Notes: generated by a model from the letters alone, not told the origin. A stretch of DNA of 61,950 nt from Faecalibacterium gallinarum (GCF_022180365.1 NZ_BQKV01000037.1:1-61950), one strand, 5' to 3'. Shown: positions 1-8,797, counted from the stretch's first letter. Translations and numbers: made by a program.

Positions 1-25
1 AAGCGCTGAGGTAACTCAGTAAATA

Positions 26-145
<120 letters not shown>

Positions 146-152
146 CTCTTGA

Positions 153-190
153 AAACTCCTGGAGCGTGTGCTCCGGGAGTTTTTTGTTTT
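153..190 (+). terminator. Rho-independent terminator of the rRNA operon
   Basis: AACTCCTGGAG pairs with CTCCGGGAGTT and is followed by a T-rich tail, directly after the 5S gene. Confidence 0.85.
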
Positions 191-226
191 TGATCGGTAT
201 GCAAGGGCAGAGGGGAGAAAAACGCA

Positions 227-1354
227 ATGAAAGTTCTGTTTACAGCGACCGTTGTTAAAACCCACATCATGCAGTTTCATATTCCCTACCTCAAGATGTT
301 CCAGGAAATGGGGTGGGAGACCGCCGTGGCCGCCCGGAACGATTACGAGAACCCGGCCGACTGTGTCATCCCCTATTGCGATGTGTACTATGACATCAAG
401 TTTGAGCGAAACCCCCTGAATCCCAAAAACCTGGAGGCATATCGGGAGCTGAAACGGATTCTGGACGAGGGGGAATATGACCTGGTCCACTGCCACACCC
501 CAGTGGGCGGGATGCTGACCCGTCTGGCGGCAGGTTCCGCCCGAAAAAAAGGCAGCAAAATCTTTTACACCGCCCATGGGTTCCACTTTTATCAAGGGGC
601 GCCGCTGCTGAACTGGCTGGTCTATTACCCGCTGGAGCGCTGGATGGCCCGGAAAACCGACGTCCTTATCACCATCAACCAGGAAGATTACCAGCGGGCA
701 AAACACTTCCCGGCAAAACAGGTGGTCTATATCCCGGGAGTAGGGGTGGATTTGCAGCGTTTTGCTCCGGACCGGGCCGCACGCCTCGCCAAGCGGAAGG
801 AATTGGGGCTGGGGGAGGAGGAATTCGCCCTGCTTTCGGTGGGGGAACTGATCCCCCGGAAAAACCATGCCCTGGTGCTGGAAGCCCTGGCCCGGCTCCG
901 GCAGGAGGGAAAACTGGAAAAGATCCGGTATCTGATCTGCGGCCGGGGAAAAATCGAGGCGGAGCTGCGGCAAAAGGCAGAAGCTCTGGGGGTGGCAAAT
1001 CGGGTTGCCTTTCTGGGATATCGAAAGGACGTTCCCCAGCTCTGCAACGCCTGCGACCTGTTCGTCTTTATGTCCTTGCAGGAGGGGCTGCCGGTGGCGC
1101 TGATGGAGGCGATGGCCTGCGGTCTGCCGGTGGTCTGCTCCCGGATCCGGGGGAACACCGACCTGGTGGAAAGCGGGGTCAACGGCGAAATTTTGGACAG
1201 CACGCCGGAGGCTCTGGCGGAGTCCATCCAGCGGCTGCGCCTTGACCCGGTGCGCCGGGAACGATACGCCGCCAGCGCGGGCCACACCGTCCAGGCCTAC
1301 GACCTGCAAAATGTGCAGGAACAGATGAAAAAGGTCTATCTGGAAAATCTATAA
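227..1354 (+). CDS. Glycosyltransferase family 4 (EpsD/WfeD-like)
   Basis: A 375-aa cytoplasmic GT-B glycosyltransferase that probably moves a sugar from a nucleotide donor to a lipid-linked or polysaccharide acceptor. The N-terminal half resembles the Glyco_transf_4 domain of capsule and exopolysaccharide enzymes (LVHCHTPVGG, YTAHGFHF). The C-terminal half is a GT group 1 domain with ISVGEL-type start (LLSVGELIPRKNH) and the EX7E-like donor site around QEGLPVALMEAMACGLP. The ATG follows AGGGGAG. It stands alone between two terminators, so acceptor and pathway cannot be read from neighbours. Family call is firm, specificity unknown. Confidence 0.88.
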   Translation: MKVLFTATVVKTHIMQFHIPYLKMFQEMGWETAVAARNDYENPADCVIPYCDVYYDIKFERNPLNPKNLEAYRELKRILDEGEYDLVHCHTPVGGMLTRLAAGSARKKGSKIFYTAHGFHFYQGAPLLNWLVYYPLERWMARKTDVLITINQEDYQRAKHFPAKQVVYIPGVGVDLQRFAPDRAARLAKRKELGLGEEEFALLSVGELIPRKNHALVLEALARLRQEGKLEKIRYLICGRGKIEAELRQKAEALGVANRVAFLGYRKDVPQLCNACDLFVFMSLQEGLPVALMEAMACGLPVVCSRIRGNTDLVESGVNGEILDSTPEALAESIQRLRLDPVRRERYAASAGHTVQAYDLQNVQEQMKKVYLENL

Positions 1355-1360
1355 ATCCAA

Positions 1361-1396
1361 AACCCCTGGAGAACTTCTGCCCCAGGGGTTTGCTGT
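1361..1396 (+). terminator. Terminator of the glycosyltransferase gene
   Basis: AACCCCTGG (1361-1369) pairs with CCAGGGGTT (1382-1390). The T-run is short, so the strength is uncertain. Confidence 0.6.
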
Positions 1397-1420
1397 GTCG
1401 AAATATTCTAAATCAAACAG

Positions 1421-1461
1421 AAAGCAGCCCCCCTGGCCAAAGCCAGAGGGGCTGCTGTTTT
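1421..1461 (-). terminator. Terminator downstream of fba
   Basis: AGCAGCCCC and GGGGCTGCT form a strong stem beyond the aldolase stop. Read on the minus strand, the hairpin is followed by a short T-rich stretch. It may act in both directions. Confidence 0.65.
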
Positions 1462-1515
1462 AAAAGCTTTTTGCTCGGCTTTTTCTCGAAAAAGCCGAAG
1501 ACTCAGGCGGAGAGA

Positions 1516-2379
1516 TTAGCCCTTGCCGGCGCAGCCGAACAGCTCAATCTTCTCCTTGCACTTGGCCTCGATGGCCTTGGCGCCGGGAGCCAGCAGCTTG
1601 CGGGGGTCGAAGCCCTTGCCCTGCTGATCCTTGCCCTCTTCGATGTACTTGCGGGTAGCCTCAGCGAAGACCAGCTGGCACTCGGTGTTGATGTTGATCT
1701 TGGAGACGCCCAGGCTGATGGCCTTGGCGATCATCTCGTCGGGGATGCCGGTGCCGCCGTGCAGAACCAGAGGAATGTTGTTGGTAGCCTTGTGGATGCG
1801 GTCCAGAGCCTCGAAGTCCAGGCCCTTCCAGTTGGCGGGGTAGACGCCGTGGATGTTGCCGATGCCGGCAGCCAGGAAGTCAATGCCCAGAGCGGTGATC
1901 TTTGCGCACTCCTCGGGGTCAGCGATCTCGCCGGTGCCCACAACGCCGTCCTCGACGCCGCCGATGGAACCAACCTCGGCCTCGATGGACATGCCCTTGG
2001 AGTGAGCCAGCTCCACCAGCTCCTTGGTCTTGGCCACGTTCTCCTCGATGGAGTAGTGGCTGCCGTCGAACATGATGGAAGAGAAGCCGGCCTCGATGCA
2101 GGCCATGCAGCCCTCGTAAGAGCCGTGGTCCAGGTGCAGGGCAACGGGAACGGTGATGCCCATGGACTCCACCATAGCCTTGACCATGGCGGCGACGGTC
2201 TTGTAGCCGGTCATGTACTTGCCGGCGCCCTCAGAGACACCCAGGATGACGGGGCTCTTCATCTCCTCGCAGGCAGTCAGGACAGCCTTGGTCCACTCCA
2301 GGTTGTTGATGTTGAACTGAGGCACACCGTAGTGGCCGTCACGAGCTTTCAAAAGCATTTCGGTTGCATTTACCAACAT
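1516..2379 (-). CDS. fba: Class II fructose-1,6-bisphosphate aldolase
   Basis: A 287-aa zinc-dependent aldolase of glycolysis and gluconeogenesis that splits fructose 1,6-bisphosphate to DHAP and glyceraldehyde 3-phosphate. Family landmarks are GVPQFNINNLEW near the N-terminus, the metal-site HLDHGSYE, EAEVGSIGGVEDG and the phosphate-binding HGGTGIPDE. The start was moved five codons inside the longest frame: ATGTTGGTAAAT has GGAGGT eight bases upstream, while the first ATG overlaps that ribosome site. It has its own promoter at 2442-2470, downstream of the glycosylase gene on the same strand. Confidence 0.95.
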   Translation of the reverse strand: MLVNATEMLLKARDGHYGVPQFNINNLEWTKAVLTACEEMKSPVILGVSEGAGKYMTGYKTVAAMVKAMVESMGITVPVALHLDHGSYEGCMACIEAGFSSIMFDGSHYSIEENVAKTKELVELAHSKGMSIEAEVGSIGGVEDGVVGTGEIADPEECAKITALGIDFLAAGIGNIHGVYPANWKGLDFEALDRIHKATNNIPLVLHGGTGIPDEMIAKAISLGVSKININTECQLVFAEATRKYIEEGKDQQGKGFDPRKLLAPGAKAIEAKCKEKIELFGCAGKG

Positions 2380-2441
2380 TCTATTTACCTCCATAATCGT
2401 CTGACGCGGCGAGGATTTTTCCGCCGCACATGTACGAAATA

Positions 2442-2470
2442 AGTATAACCCAAACGAAGGTCAAAATCAA
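2442..2470 (-). promoter_or_regulatory. Sigma-A type promoter of fba
   Basis: On the minus strand TTGATT (2470-2465) is separated by 17 bases from TATACT (2447-2442), about 60 bases before the aldolase start. Confidence 0.65.
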
Positions 2471-2486
2471 TCCACAGCCAGGGTTT

Positions 2487-3359
2487 TCAGGGCTTTTTTA
2501 TCCCGGTTTCGGGGCAAAGACTGGTGCGGGCCCAGGCGAAGATATATTGCTGGGCAATTCCCGCGCAATTTCCCGTCCGCCGGTTGAGATAGGCGGCGGG
2601 GTCTTTGACCCGGGCGGTAAAGAGGGCCCGGTCCGCCCGCTTGATCCAGACGTCGATGGGGTAGGCGTCCCACCGGCCCAAGCCATAGAGCAGGGTGCAG
2701 TCCGCCACCTTGGGGCCCACCCCCTTACATTCCATCAGAATTTCTTTGGCCCGGGCCAGGGGCAAAGCCCGCAGGGCTTCGGGGTCCAGCTGGCCCTCCG
2801 TCACCCGACGGGCCGCGTCCAGGATGTATTCTACCCGCCACCCGGCCCGGAGATAGGCCAGCTCCTCGGGGGCACAGGCCGCCAGCCGCTCCGGGGTGGG
2901 GAAGGCGTAGTACGGCCCCCCGGGCCCCGGCAGAGCCTCGCCCAGCCCCTCACAGAGACGGGAGACAATCCCCTTGATCCGGGGGATGTTGTTGTTCTGG
3001 CTGATCAGAAAGGTCACCAGGGCCTCGAAAAAAGGCTGGCGCAGCACCCGAATCCCCGGGGCGGCGGCGATGCACTCCTTCAGGCCCTTGTGGGCGGCGG
3101 ACATCTGCTCCAACAGGGCCGGGTAGTTCAGGTCCAGGGCGAAATACTCCCGCCAGAACGCCGGCTCGGCCTCGGGCAGGGGGCCCGCCAGCCCGGTGAG
3201 CTCCAGCGCTCCCTCCGTCGATTGACGGGCCCGGACCGCCCGGCCAGCCACCACGCCCACCCAGCCGCCGGAGACGATCTCCGGGGCCCAGCGGAAGCAC
3301 TGGCCACAGTCCAGGGTCTGGGCCAAATCCAGCCCGTTTGTCTGCGAAATCAACAGCAT
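2487..3359 (-). CDS. 8-oxoguanine DNA glycosylase/AP lyase (OGG family)
   Basis: A 290-aa base-excision repair enzyme of the HhH-GPD superfamily. The N-terminal OGG_N region has the LAQTLDCGQCFRW signature of OGG/AlkA-like enzymes. The helix-hairpin-helix reads ECKGVGPKVADCTLL, where the Lys of GPKVADC matches the catalytic Lys of OGG1 (GTKVADC). YPIDVW supplies the conserved Asp. The protein should remove oxidised guanine and nick the abasic strand. The ATG follows TGGAGGGACTT. It lies upstream of fba on the same strand, but fba has its own promoter. Confidence 0.88.
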   Translation of the reverse strand: MLLISQTNGLDLAQTLDCGQCFRWAPEIVSGGWVGVVAGRAVRARQSTEGALELTGLAGPLPEAEPAFWREYFALDLNYPALLEQMSAAHKGLKECIAAAPGIRVLRQPFFEALVTFLISQNNNIPRIKGIVSRLCEGLGEALPGPGGPYYAFPTPERLAACAPEELAYLRAGWRVEYILDAARRVTEGQLDPEALRALPLARAKEILMECKGVGPKVADCTLLYGLGRWDAYPIDVWIKRADRALFTARVKDPAAYLNRRTGNCAGIAQQYIFAWARTSLCPETGIKKP

Positions 3360-3519
3360 AAGTCCCTCCAGGAAGTGTTTTCAACATTATATCACATTCA
3401 GCAAATTGATGTGGGCGTTTGTTGCAAATCCGGCCAGAATCCGGCGGAAAAAACTGTCAAAATCCCAACTTGAAAATTACAAAGCGTATGTTGGCGGGGA
3501 AGATTGGAAAAAGCCAGCC

Positions 3520-3664
3520 GGTGGAAAACTCGGTGGAAAGTGTGGAATTCCACACGGAAAACAGGCTCATAGAGTGGACTTTTTCACTTTTTCCACGGGG
3601 TTTTCCACATGTTGAAAATAAAAAGGGCTGTTTACAGCTTGTATATCGCCCCAATGTGGAAAAC
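3520..3664. other. Cluster of DnaA-box-like nonamers in a 470-bp non-coding gap
   Basis: Between the glycosylase and rlmB (3360-3829) no gene is convincing. Seven sites resembling TTATCCACA occur within 145 bp: 3520-3528, 3532-3540, the palindrome TGTGGAATTCCACA at 3541-3554 (two sites), 3589-3597, 3601-3609 (TTTTCCACA) and 3655-3663 (TGTGGAAAA). Two match the consensus at 8 of 9 bases. The gap lies where genes diverge. No dnaA or dnaN is in the window, so calling it an origin is not justified. Confidence 0.4.
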
Positions 3665-3783
3665 TTTTGGGCAGGGCAAAACAGATGAATCGCCCGGGCG
3701 GCAGCGGCCAAAACTCCAGCCAGCGGGCAGATGGGCGTTTATGAAAAATGTGCATTTCTATGGCAATATGGGAGGGGTTATGT

Positions 3784-3789
3784 TATAAT
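3784..3789 (+). promoter_or_regulatory. -10 element upstream of the rlmB-like gene
   Basis: A perfect TATAAT lies 40 bases before the start codon. No good -35 hexamer is visible at the right distance. Confidence 0.45.
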
Positions 3790-3829
3790 TGCCATATATA
3801 ACCATTGTTTTGTTAGGTTGGAGGAAAAG

Positions 3830-4642
3830 ATGGAAGATACAAGACCCAGCCGCGGCCGACGCCGCCCGGAGGACCCCGCCCAGAAGACCGCCGAGAGCCT
3901 GGTTTACGGCAAAAATCCGGTGGCCGAGCTGCTCAAGAGCGGCGCCGGGGTGGATACCGTGCTCCTGGCCGAGGGGATGGCCCCCGCCGTCGCGGCTTAT
4001 TATACAGCGCTGGCCAAGGAGGCCGGCGCCACCGTCAAACGGGTACATCCGAACAAGCTGCGCATGATGACCGGCACCGAGAGCCACCAGGGAGTGGCCG
4101 CCTTTGCCAGCGAGATCGCCTACGCCACGGTGGAAGATTTGCTGGAGGCCGCCCGGGCCAAGGGCGAGCCGCCTTTTTTGGTGCTGAGCGACGGCATCGA
4201 GGACCCCCACAACCTGGGGGCGGTGATGCGCAGCGCCCTTTTGTGCGGCGCCCACGGCATGGTGATCCCCAAGCGCGGGGGCGCCTCGGTGACCCCCACC
4301 GTGATTAAATCCAGCGCCGGCGCCGCCGAGCGTCTGCCGGTGGCCCGGGTGGCCAACATCGGCGAGACCATCCGCCGGCTGAAGGACCAGGGCGTTTTTG
4401 TCTACTGCGCCGATATGGACGGCGTTTCCCTGCGGAAAAACAACCTCACCGGGCCCATCGCCCTGGTATTGGGCAGCGAGGGCAGCGGTGTTTCCCAGCT
4501 GGTGAAAAAGCTCTGCGACGGGGTGGTGCGGCTGGATATGGCCGCCCCCGGTACCGGCGTGGACAGCTACAACGTCTCGGTAGCGGCTGGGATTATCCTC
4601 TATGAGATCCAGGCCCAGCGCGGGGCGCTGGGGGAGAAATAA
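3830..4642 (+). CDS. rlmB: 23S rRNA (guanosine-2'-O-)-methyltransferase, RlmB/SpoU family
   Basis: A 270-aa SPOUT methyltransferase that uses SAM to 2'-O-methylate RNA, most likely 23S rRNA G2251. The N-terminal substrate-binding domain begins VYGKNPVAELLKSG. The SpoU domain carries motif 1 LSDGIEDPHNLGAVMRSA, motif 2 LVLGSEGSGVS and motif 3 AAPGTGVDSYNVSVAAGI. The start chosen has GGAGGAAAAG just upstream; the frame stays open 99 bases further but that part contains the promoter. It probably leads into the next gene 36 bases downstream. Confidence 0.9.
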   Translation: MEDTRPSRGRRRPEDPAQKTAESLVYGKNPVAELLKSGAGVDTVLLAEGMAPAVAAYYTALAKEAGATVKRVHPNKLRMMTGTESHQGVAAFASEIAYATVEDLLEAARAKGEPPFLVLSDGIEDPHNLGAVMRSALLCGAHGMVIPKRGGASVTPTVIKSSAGAAERLPVARVANIGETIRRLKDQGVFVYCADMDGVSLRKNNLTGPIALVLGSEGSGVSQLVKKLCDGVVRLDMAAPGTGVDSYNVSVAAGIILYEIQAQRGALGEK

Positions 4643-4678
4643 CCGAAGCTGTGGGCTTCGACAGTGGGAGGGACAAGG

Positions 4679-7213
4679 ATGCCGAGAGATACAGATTCCC
4701 GGACCGACACCTGGAACGCGGCCGGGCAGGAAGAAAATGAGAAGTTCCGCACCTTTTTCAGCAACAGTGTGGCGCAGATCCCCAAAAACATGACTGAGCC
4801 CATACCGGAGAAAAAGGGCGGGTTCCTGGCCCGGCTGTTCGGAACGAAAAAACGAGAAGAGGACTGGGACGACGAGCCCACCCTGGAACAGACCATCGCC
4901 CCCGAGACGGGGGAGATCTTCCTGGAGGAGATGGAGCAGGAGGCCCCTCCGGCCCCGGCGGAACCCATCCGCCTGGCCCCCCAGGCGGACCCGGAACCCC
5001 AGCCCGAGCCCCGGGAAGAAAAGCGCTATACCATCCCGGAGGAAGAAAAACGGGCCCCGGGCTATACCCGCGGCGCAGCCCGCCACGCAGCTAAAAAGCC
5101 CGCCCGGAAAGGGCCGGGGCTGCGGCTCTTCGGCAGCGGCGAGGATGAGAACACCTCTCCCTCGCCGGTGACCGGGTCCAGCCGGACCGACGGGGAGGAC
5201 ACCATGAGCCTGGATCTCTTTGAGCCCGGGCAGGAGGAGATGGACCAGCCCCTGGAAACCCCGGCGGCGGTGACCTTCCCCCAGAGCGCGGCCCAGACGG
5301 AGACCCGGCCGGAGCCCGCCCCCGCGGCAAAGCCCGCCGAGGCCCCGGCGGAAAAACCGGCGGAAACCTCCGCCCCGGAGGCCCCGCAGGAAGGGGAGAA
5401 ATCCGCAGAGCCGGCGACCCAGACCCGGGAACCGGCGGCGGCCCCGGAGGAGGCCCGCCACGCCCGCTCCAAGCTGAGCGGACCGGACGAGGAGGAGCCC
5501 GAGACCCCCGAGGAGATCGGGGAGAGCCTCCACCGTCTCTGCGCCAGCTTGAGTCTGCGGTGCGGCCTCAGCGGTGTGCTGGCGGCGGCCCTGCTGGGGG
5601 TCGGATTGATCGGCGAGGGCCTGCTGCCCGCGCTGCCCGGCCTGGACCCGGTGGGAGCGCCGGTGCCCTTTATGGGGGCCAACCTGCTTTTGCTTCTGGC
5701 GGCCATGGCCGTCTCCTTTAACGTCCTGCGGGATGGTTTGTGGGGGCTTTTGGATGAGCCCTCTCTGGACGCCATGCCCGCTCTGGCCACGGTGGGCGCT
5801 CTGGTACAGGCCCTGGTGGCCGTGATGAACGCCGAGGCCTACCAGGGCGAGGGGCTCAAATTGATGAGCGGGGTGGCCGCCCTGCTGCTCTTCCTGGCCA
5901 CATTGGGCGAGCGGCTGATGGCCGCCTCGGTGCGGGACGGCTTCGAGCTGATGGACTGCGGCGTGGATCACCAGGGGGCCTACCGGGCCGCCGATAAAGA
6001 TCTGGTCCGCACCCTGGCCGAAGGGCTGGAAGAGCCCGACCCCTGGATTCTCCTGAGTCGCCCCATCCGCTGGACGGCCCGGTTCATTGAACAGAGCTTC
6101 AGCCCCCGGGCCAGCGAGCGGAGCGCCCAAAAGACCGCCCGGCTGCTCTTGGTGGGCGGGCTGCTGGGGGCCGGCCTGATGCTGGTCACCGGCCGGGGCC
6201 TGAACGCCGCCGTGGCCGCTCTGGCGGCCATCCTCTGCCTGGGCGCGCCCCTCTCGGCCACCCTGATTGCCGGTCTGGCCAGCCTGCGGATGCAGCGCAC
6301 CGCCGGGGCGGTGGGGGCCGTGATCCCCGGCTGGGCCTCGGTGGAAGAGCTGGGCGGGGTGGACACCATCCAGGTGGACGCCAGCGAGCTCTTCACCCCC
6401 GAGAGCGCCCAGCTGAAGGACATCCGCATCTTCAAGGGCGGCCGGATTGACAAGGCCATCCTCTATGCGGCCAGCACCTTCAACCAGGGGTGTAACACCC
6501 TGAACACCCTCTTCCGGGAGATCATCGAGAACCGCACCGATATCCTGCTGCCGGTCAAAGACCTGGTGCAGCGGCCGGGGCTGGGCTTCTCGGGCTGGTG
6601 CGACAACAACCAGATTCTCATCGGCACCCGGGAACTGATGGAGCAGGAGGGGGTCCCCCTGCCGGAGAAGGAATACGAGGAGAAAAACTCCAACCACGGG
6701 GAGTACCAGCTGCTCTACCTGGCGGTGTCCGGCAACCTCCACGCCATGTTTGTCCTCCACTACATCGGCGGGCGGAATGTGGCCCGGAGCCTCAGCGCCC
6801 TGCGGCGGGAGAACATCCGGCTGCTGGTCACCTGCCAGGACCCCTCCCTCACCGCGGAGAAGATCGAGGCGGCCTATCACCTGCCCGAGGGGATGGTCAC
6901 CATCCTGAACGCCGCCCAGACCGAAGCCCTGGCCCCGGCCCTGGCTTATGTGACGGACGGCCCCTGCTGCATGGTCCACCTGAAAGGCTTTGCCAGCCTG
7001 GTGGGGGGCCTGCGGGCCGCTGAGCGGGCCCAGAACGGCGAGAACTTCGGCACCGCCATCCAGAAAGTGTCGGTCTGGTTCTCCCTGGTGATCGGGCTGC
7101 TCTTGGCCTATGCGGGCAGCATCGGCGGTCTTTCCCTGGCGGTGGTGCTGATGTACCAGGCCGCCTGGAGCGGGCTGAGCATCGCCGCAGCCGCTATGAA
7201 GCAGAACGGCTGA
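4679..7213 (+). CDS. Membrane protein with degenerate P-type ATPase architecture
   Basis: An 844-aa protein with no exact name. Residues 1-280 are charged, Pro/Ala/Glu-rich and probably disordered. From about 290 on, the order of membrane segments follows heavy-metal P-type ATPases: four helices to about 416, a pair at 485-540 and a C-terminal pair. The region that normally reads GxVDTxxFDKTGTLT is GGVDTIQVDASELFT, keeping the Asp (about D567) but losing the KTGT residues. The usual CPC ion motif is CLGAP, and no GDGxND hinge is seen. So it is probably not a pump and may be a structural or regulatory relic. The ATG at 4679 has GGAGG eight bases upstream; the GTG 15 bases earlier is less likely. 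Confidence 0.65.
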   Translation: MPRDTDSRTDTWNAAGQEENEKFRTFFSNSVAQIPKNMTEPIPEKKGGFLARLFGTKKREEDWDDEPTLEQTIAPETGEIFLEEMEQEAPPAPAEPIRLAPQADPEPQPEPREEKRYTIPEEEKRAPGYTRGAARHAAKKPARKGPGLRLFGSGEDENTSPSPVTGSSRTDGEDTMSLDLFEPGQEEMDQPLETPAAVTFPQSAAQTETRPEPAPAAKPAEAPAEKPAETSAPEAPQEGEKSAEPATQTREPAAAPEEARHARSKLSGPDEEEPETPEEIGESLHRLCASLSLRCGLSGVLAAALLGVGLIGEGLLPALPGLDPVGAPVPFMGANLLLLLAAMAVSFNVLRDGLWGLLDEPSLDAMPALATVGALVQALVAVMNAEAYQGEGLKLMSGVAALLLFLATLGERLMAASVRDGFELMDCGVDHQGAYRAADKDLVRTLAEGLEEPDPWILLSRPIRWTARFIEQSFSPRASERSAQKTARLLLVGGLLGAGLMLVTGRGLNAAVAALAAILCLGAPLSATLIAGLASLRMQRTAGAVGAVIPGWASVEELGGVDTIQVDASELFTPESAQLKDIRIFKGGRIDKAILYAASTFNQGCNTLNTLFREIIENRTDILLPVKDLVQRPGLGFSGWCDNNQILIGTRELMEQEGVPLPEKEYEEKNSNHGEYQLLYLAVSGNLHAMFVLHYIGGRNVARSLSALRRENIRLLVTCQDPSLTAEKIEAAYHLPEGMVTILNAAQTEALAPALAYVTDGPCCMVHLKGFASLVGGLRAAERAQNGENFGTAIQKVSVWFSLVIGLLLAYAGSIGGLSLAVVLMYQAAWSGLSIAAAAMKQNG

Positions 7214-7286
7214 TGGGTCAGAATGTGTTCAAATTGTGATAAATGAGAAAAATTCCTAAAAATTCCAAAATACGGGGAAAAACCTC

Positions 7287-7315
7287 TTGAAAAACCGGGC
7301 CAAATCCGGTATGCT
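7287..7315 (+). promoter_or_regulatory. Promoter of rubrerythrin
   Basis: TTGAAA, 17-base spacer, TATGCT. The leader to the start codon is about 75 bases. The 183-bp gap before it holds nothing else obvious. Confidence 0.7.
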
Positions 7316-7396
7316 GGGAGCAGAAGCAGCCCATGCTGGGCATGGGTGCGAAATAGAGAGTAACCAACCCAAATCTGAAAGGAGCGACAGGGTATT

Positions 7397-7936
7397 ATGG
7401 AACTGAAAGGCAGCAAGACCGAGAAAAACCTGATGGAGGCTTTTGCAGGCGAGAGCATGGCCCGCAACAAGTACACCTATTTTGCCAGCAAAGCCAAGAA
7501 GGAAGGCTTTGTCCAGATGAGCCAGATCTTTGAGGAGACGGCCAACAACGAGAAGGAGCACGCCAAGATCTGGTTCAAGCTGCTGTGCGGCGGCGCAGTG
7601 CCCGATACCGCAGGCTGCCTGGCCATGGCCGCCGGCGGCGAGCACGACGAGTGGACCGAGATGTACCCCCGGATGGCCCAGGAGGCCAAGGAGGAGGGCT
7701 TCGACGAGATCGCAAAGCTCTTCACCATGGTGGCCGCCATCGAGAAGGACCACGAGGAGCGTTACCGCGCCCTGGCCGAGAATCTGGCCAAGAGCCAGGT
7801 CTTTGCCCGTGAGGAGCAGCAGGTCTGGCAGTGCTCCAACTGCGGCTACACCGTGGTGGCAAAGTCCGCCCCCAAGGAGTGCCCCGTCTGCGCACACCCC
7901 CAGAGCTACTTCCAGCTGAAGGTCAAGAACTACTAA
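7397..7936 (+). CDS. rbr: Rubrerythrin
   Basis: A 179-aa di-iron peroxidase of anaerobes that reduces hydrogen peroxide with electrons from NADH via rubredoxin-type carriers. The ferritin-like four-helix domain has the ExxH iron ligands in [13 protein letters not shown] and IEKDHEERY. The C-terminal rubredoxin-like domain has two CxxC pairs, WQCSNCGY and ECPVCAHP. Length and domain order match classical rubrerythrin. It is monocistronic with its own promoter and terminator, as expected for an oxidative-stress gene in a strict anaerobe. Confidence 0.95.
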   Translation: MELKGSKTEKNLMEAFAGESMARNKYTYFASKAKKEGFVQMSQIFEETANNEKEHAKIWFKLLCGGAVPDTAGCLAMAAGGEHDEWTEMYPRMAQEAKEEGFDEIAKLFTMVAAIEKDHEERYRALAENLAKSQVFAREEQQVWQCSNCGYTVVAKSAPKECPVCAHPQSYFQLKVKNY

Positions 7937-7966
7937 TCGTTTTTTGACAAGGCTCAACTAAGCGCA

Positions 7967-8020
7967 AAAAAACCCCCGGCGCCCTGAGCGGTTTGGACCG
8001 CAGGCGCCGGGGGTTTTGGT
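7967..8020. terminator. Bidirectional terminator between rubrerythrin and the DUF6465 gene
   Basis: AAACCCCCGGCGCC pairs with GGCGCCGGGGGTTTT around a 20-base arm with its own small stem. A and T runs flank it, so it can serve both convergent genes. Confidence 0.8.
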
Positions 8021-8037
8021 TTTGGGTGGGGATGGGA

Positions 8038-8349
8038 TTACAGATCCAGTTTGCCGGTGACCTTGTTGACCACATAGTAGGCCACGCCTTCCTCCGGCTT
8101 GATATAGATTTTGCAGGACTGCACCCCGACTTTGTGGGTGGCGCGGTAATCTGCCTTGGCGCGCTCCACGATATCGGTGACGTTGTACTGGTGGGATGCG
8201 GTCTCGACGTAAATTTCGGGCGAGAGGGGCGGGCGGCCGCGGCGGGCAGAAGGCTTGCCGGCCTTTTTGGCGGCTTTCTGCTCAGCAGCGGGCGTTTCCG
8301 GGGCGGGCGCTTCCACAGACGCAACGGTCTTTTTCTCAGACATATCCAT
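8038..8349 (-). CDS. DUF6465 family protein
   Basis: A 103-aa protein of unknown function. Residues 1-45 are Ala/Lys/Pro-rich and look unstructured, including an AT-hook-like RRGRPP. Residues 46-103 form the conserved part (IYVETASHQYNV, then KIYIKPEEGVAYYVVN), which I recognise as DUF6465 of Clostridia. The region reads like a small beta-rich fold. Start is uncertain: AAGGAAGG lies close to the first ATG, and a second ATG two codons on is possible. Confidence 0.7.
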   Translation of the reverse strand: MDMSEKKTVASVEAPAPETPAAEQKAAKKAGKPSARRGRPPLSPEIYVETASHQYNVTDIVERAKADYRATHKVGVQSCKIYIKPEEGVAYYVVNKVTGKLDL

Positions 8350-8591
8350 CTACCTTCCTTTATTTCAAAGTTGCCTGTGCAGGGGGTGCCCCGCACAAGA
8401 GGCTGTCTCGGGCGAAAACAAAAACACTCCCCTTATATAATAATTTTTTATTCATCATTTGTAAAGTTCTTTTTTCAAAACTTTGAGGGGAAAAAACAAG
8501 AAATAAGTCCATAAATTCGGCCCCGCGCCGCCCCGGCGGGGGCTGCCCCCGAAAAACCGCCCCCGGATCGGTGGCCGCCGGGCACAAATGC

Positions 8592-8640
8592 GGGGGCAAA
8601 ATCCGGGGGTAATGGGGGCCGGGTTTGGCCGGGCCGGGGG
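8592..8640 (+). other. G-run tract with G-quadruplex potential upstream of tRNA-Leu
   Basis: The 360-bp gap between the DUF6465 gene and the tRNA (8350-8710) has no gene. It contains GGGGG runs at 8592, 8605 and 8614 and further GGG runs at 8621 and 8631, with short loops, 30-70 bases before the tRNA promoter. A function is not shown. Confidence 0.35.
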
Positions 8641-8667
8641 CTTTTGGCCCGGGAAAAAGATTGCCGC

Positions 8668-8696
8668 TTGATTTTGGGCCGGGAATACGGTATAAT
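8668..8696 (+). promoter_or_regulatory. Promoter of tRNA-Leu(CAA)
   Basis: TTGATT, 17-base spacer, perfect TATAAT, 14 bases before the mature tRNA 5' end. Confidence 0.75.
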
Positions 8697-8710
8697 ATAC
8701 CGTGCAATAC

Positions 8711-8797
8711 GCCGGTGTGTCGGAATGGCAGACGAGGGGGACTCAAAATCCCTTGTGCTAATAACACGTGTGGGTTCGACCCCCACCACCGGCACCA
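8711..8797 (+). tRNA. tRNA-Leu (anticodon CAA)
   Basis: Acceptor arms GCCGGTG and CACCGGC pair, followed by discriminator A and an encoded CCA. The anticodon loop reads CTCAAAA, giving CAA for the UUG codon. A long variable arm (CTTGTGCTAATAACACGTG) is typical of leucine tRNA. The T-loop is GGTTCGACCCC. Confidence 0.95.

Noticed and set aside
3400-3720. Chromosomal origin oriC
   Set aside because: DnaA-box-like sites are present, but dnaA, dnaN, rpmH and an AT-rich unwinding element are not, so only a site cluster is reported.
3758-6979. A 1073-codon minus-strand frame opposite rlmB and the pseudo-ATPase
   Set aside because: It is antisense to two genes with family motifs and good ribosome sites, and its Gly/Pro/Gln/Arg-rich composition is typical of the shadow frame in GC-rich DNA. 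Many similar frames across the window were left out for the same reason.
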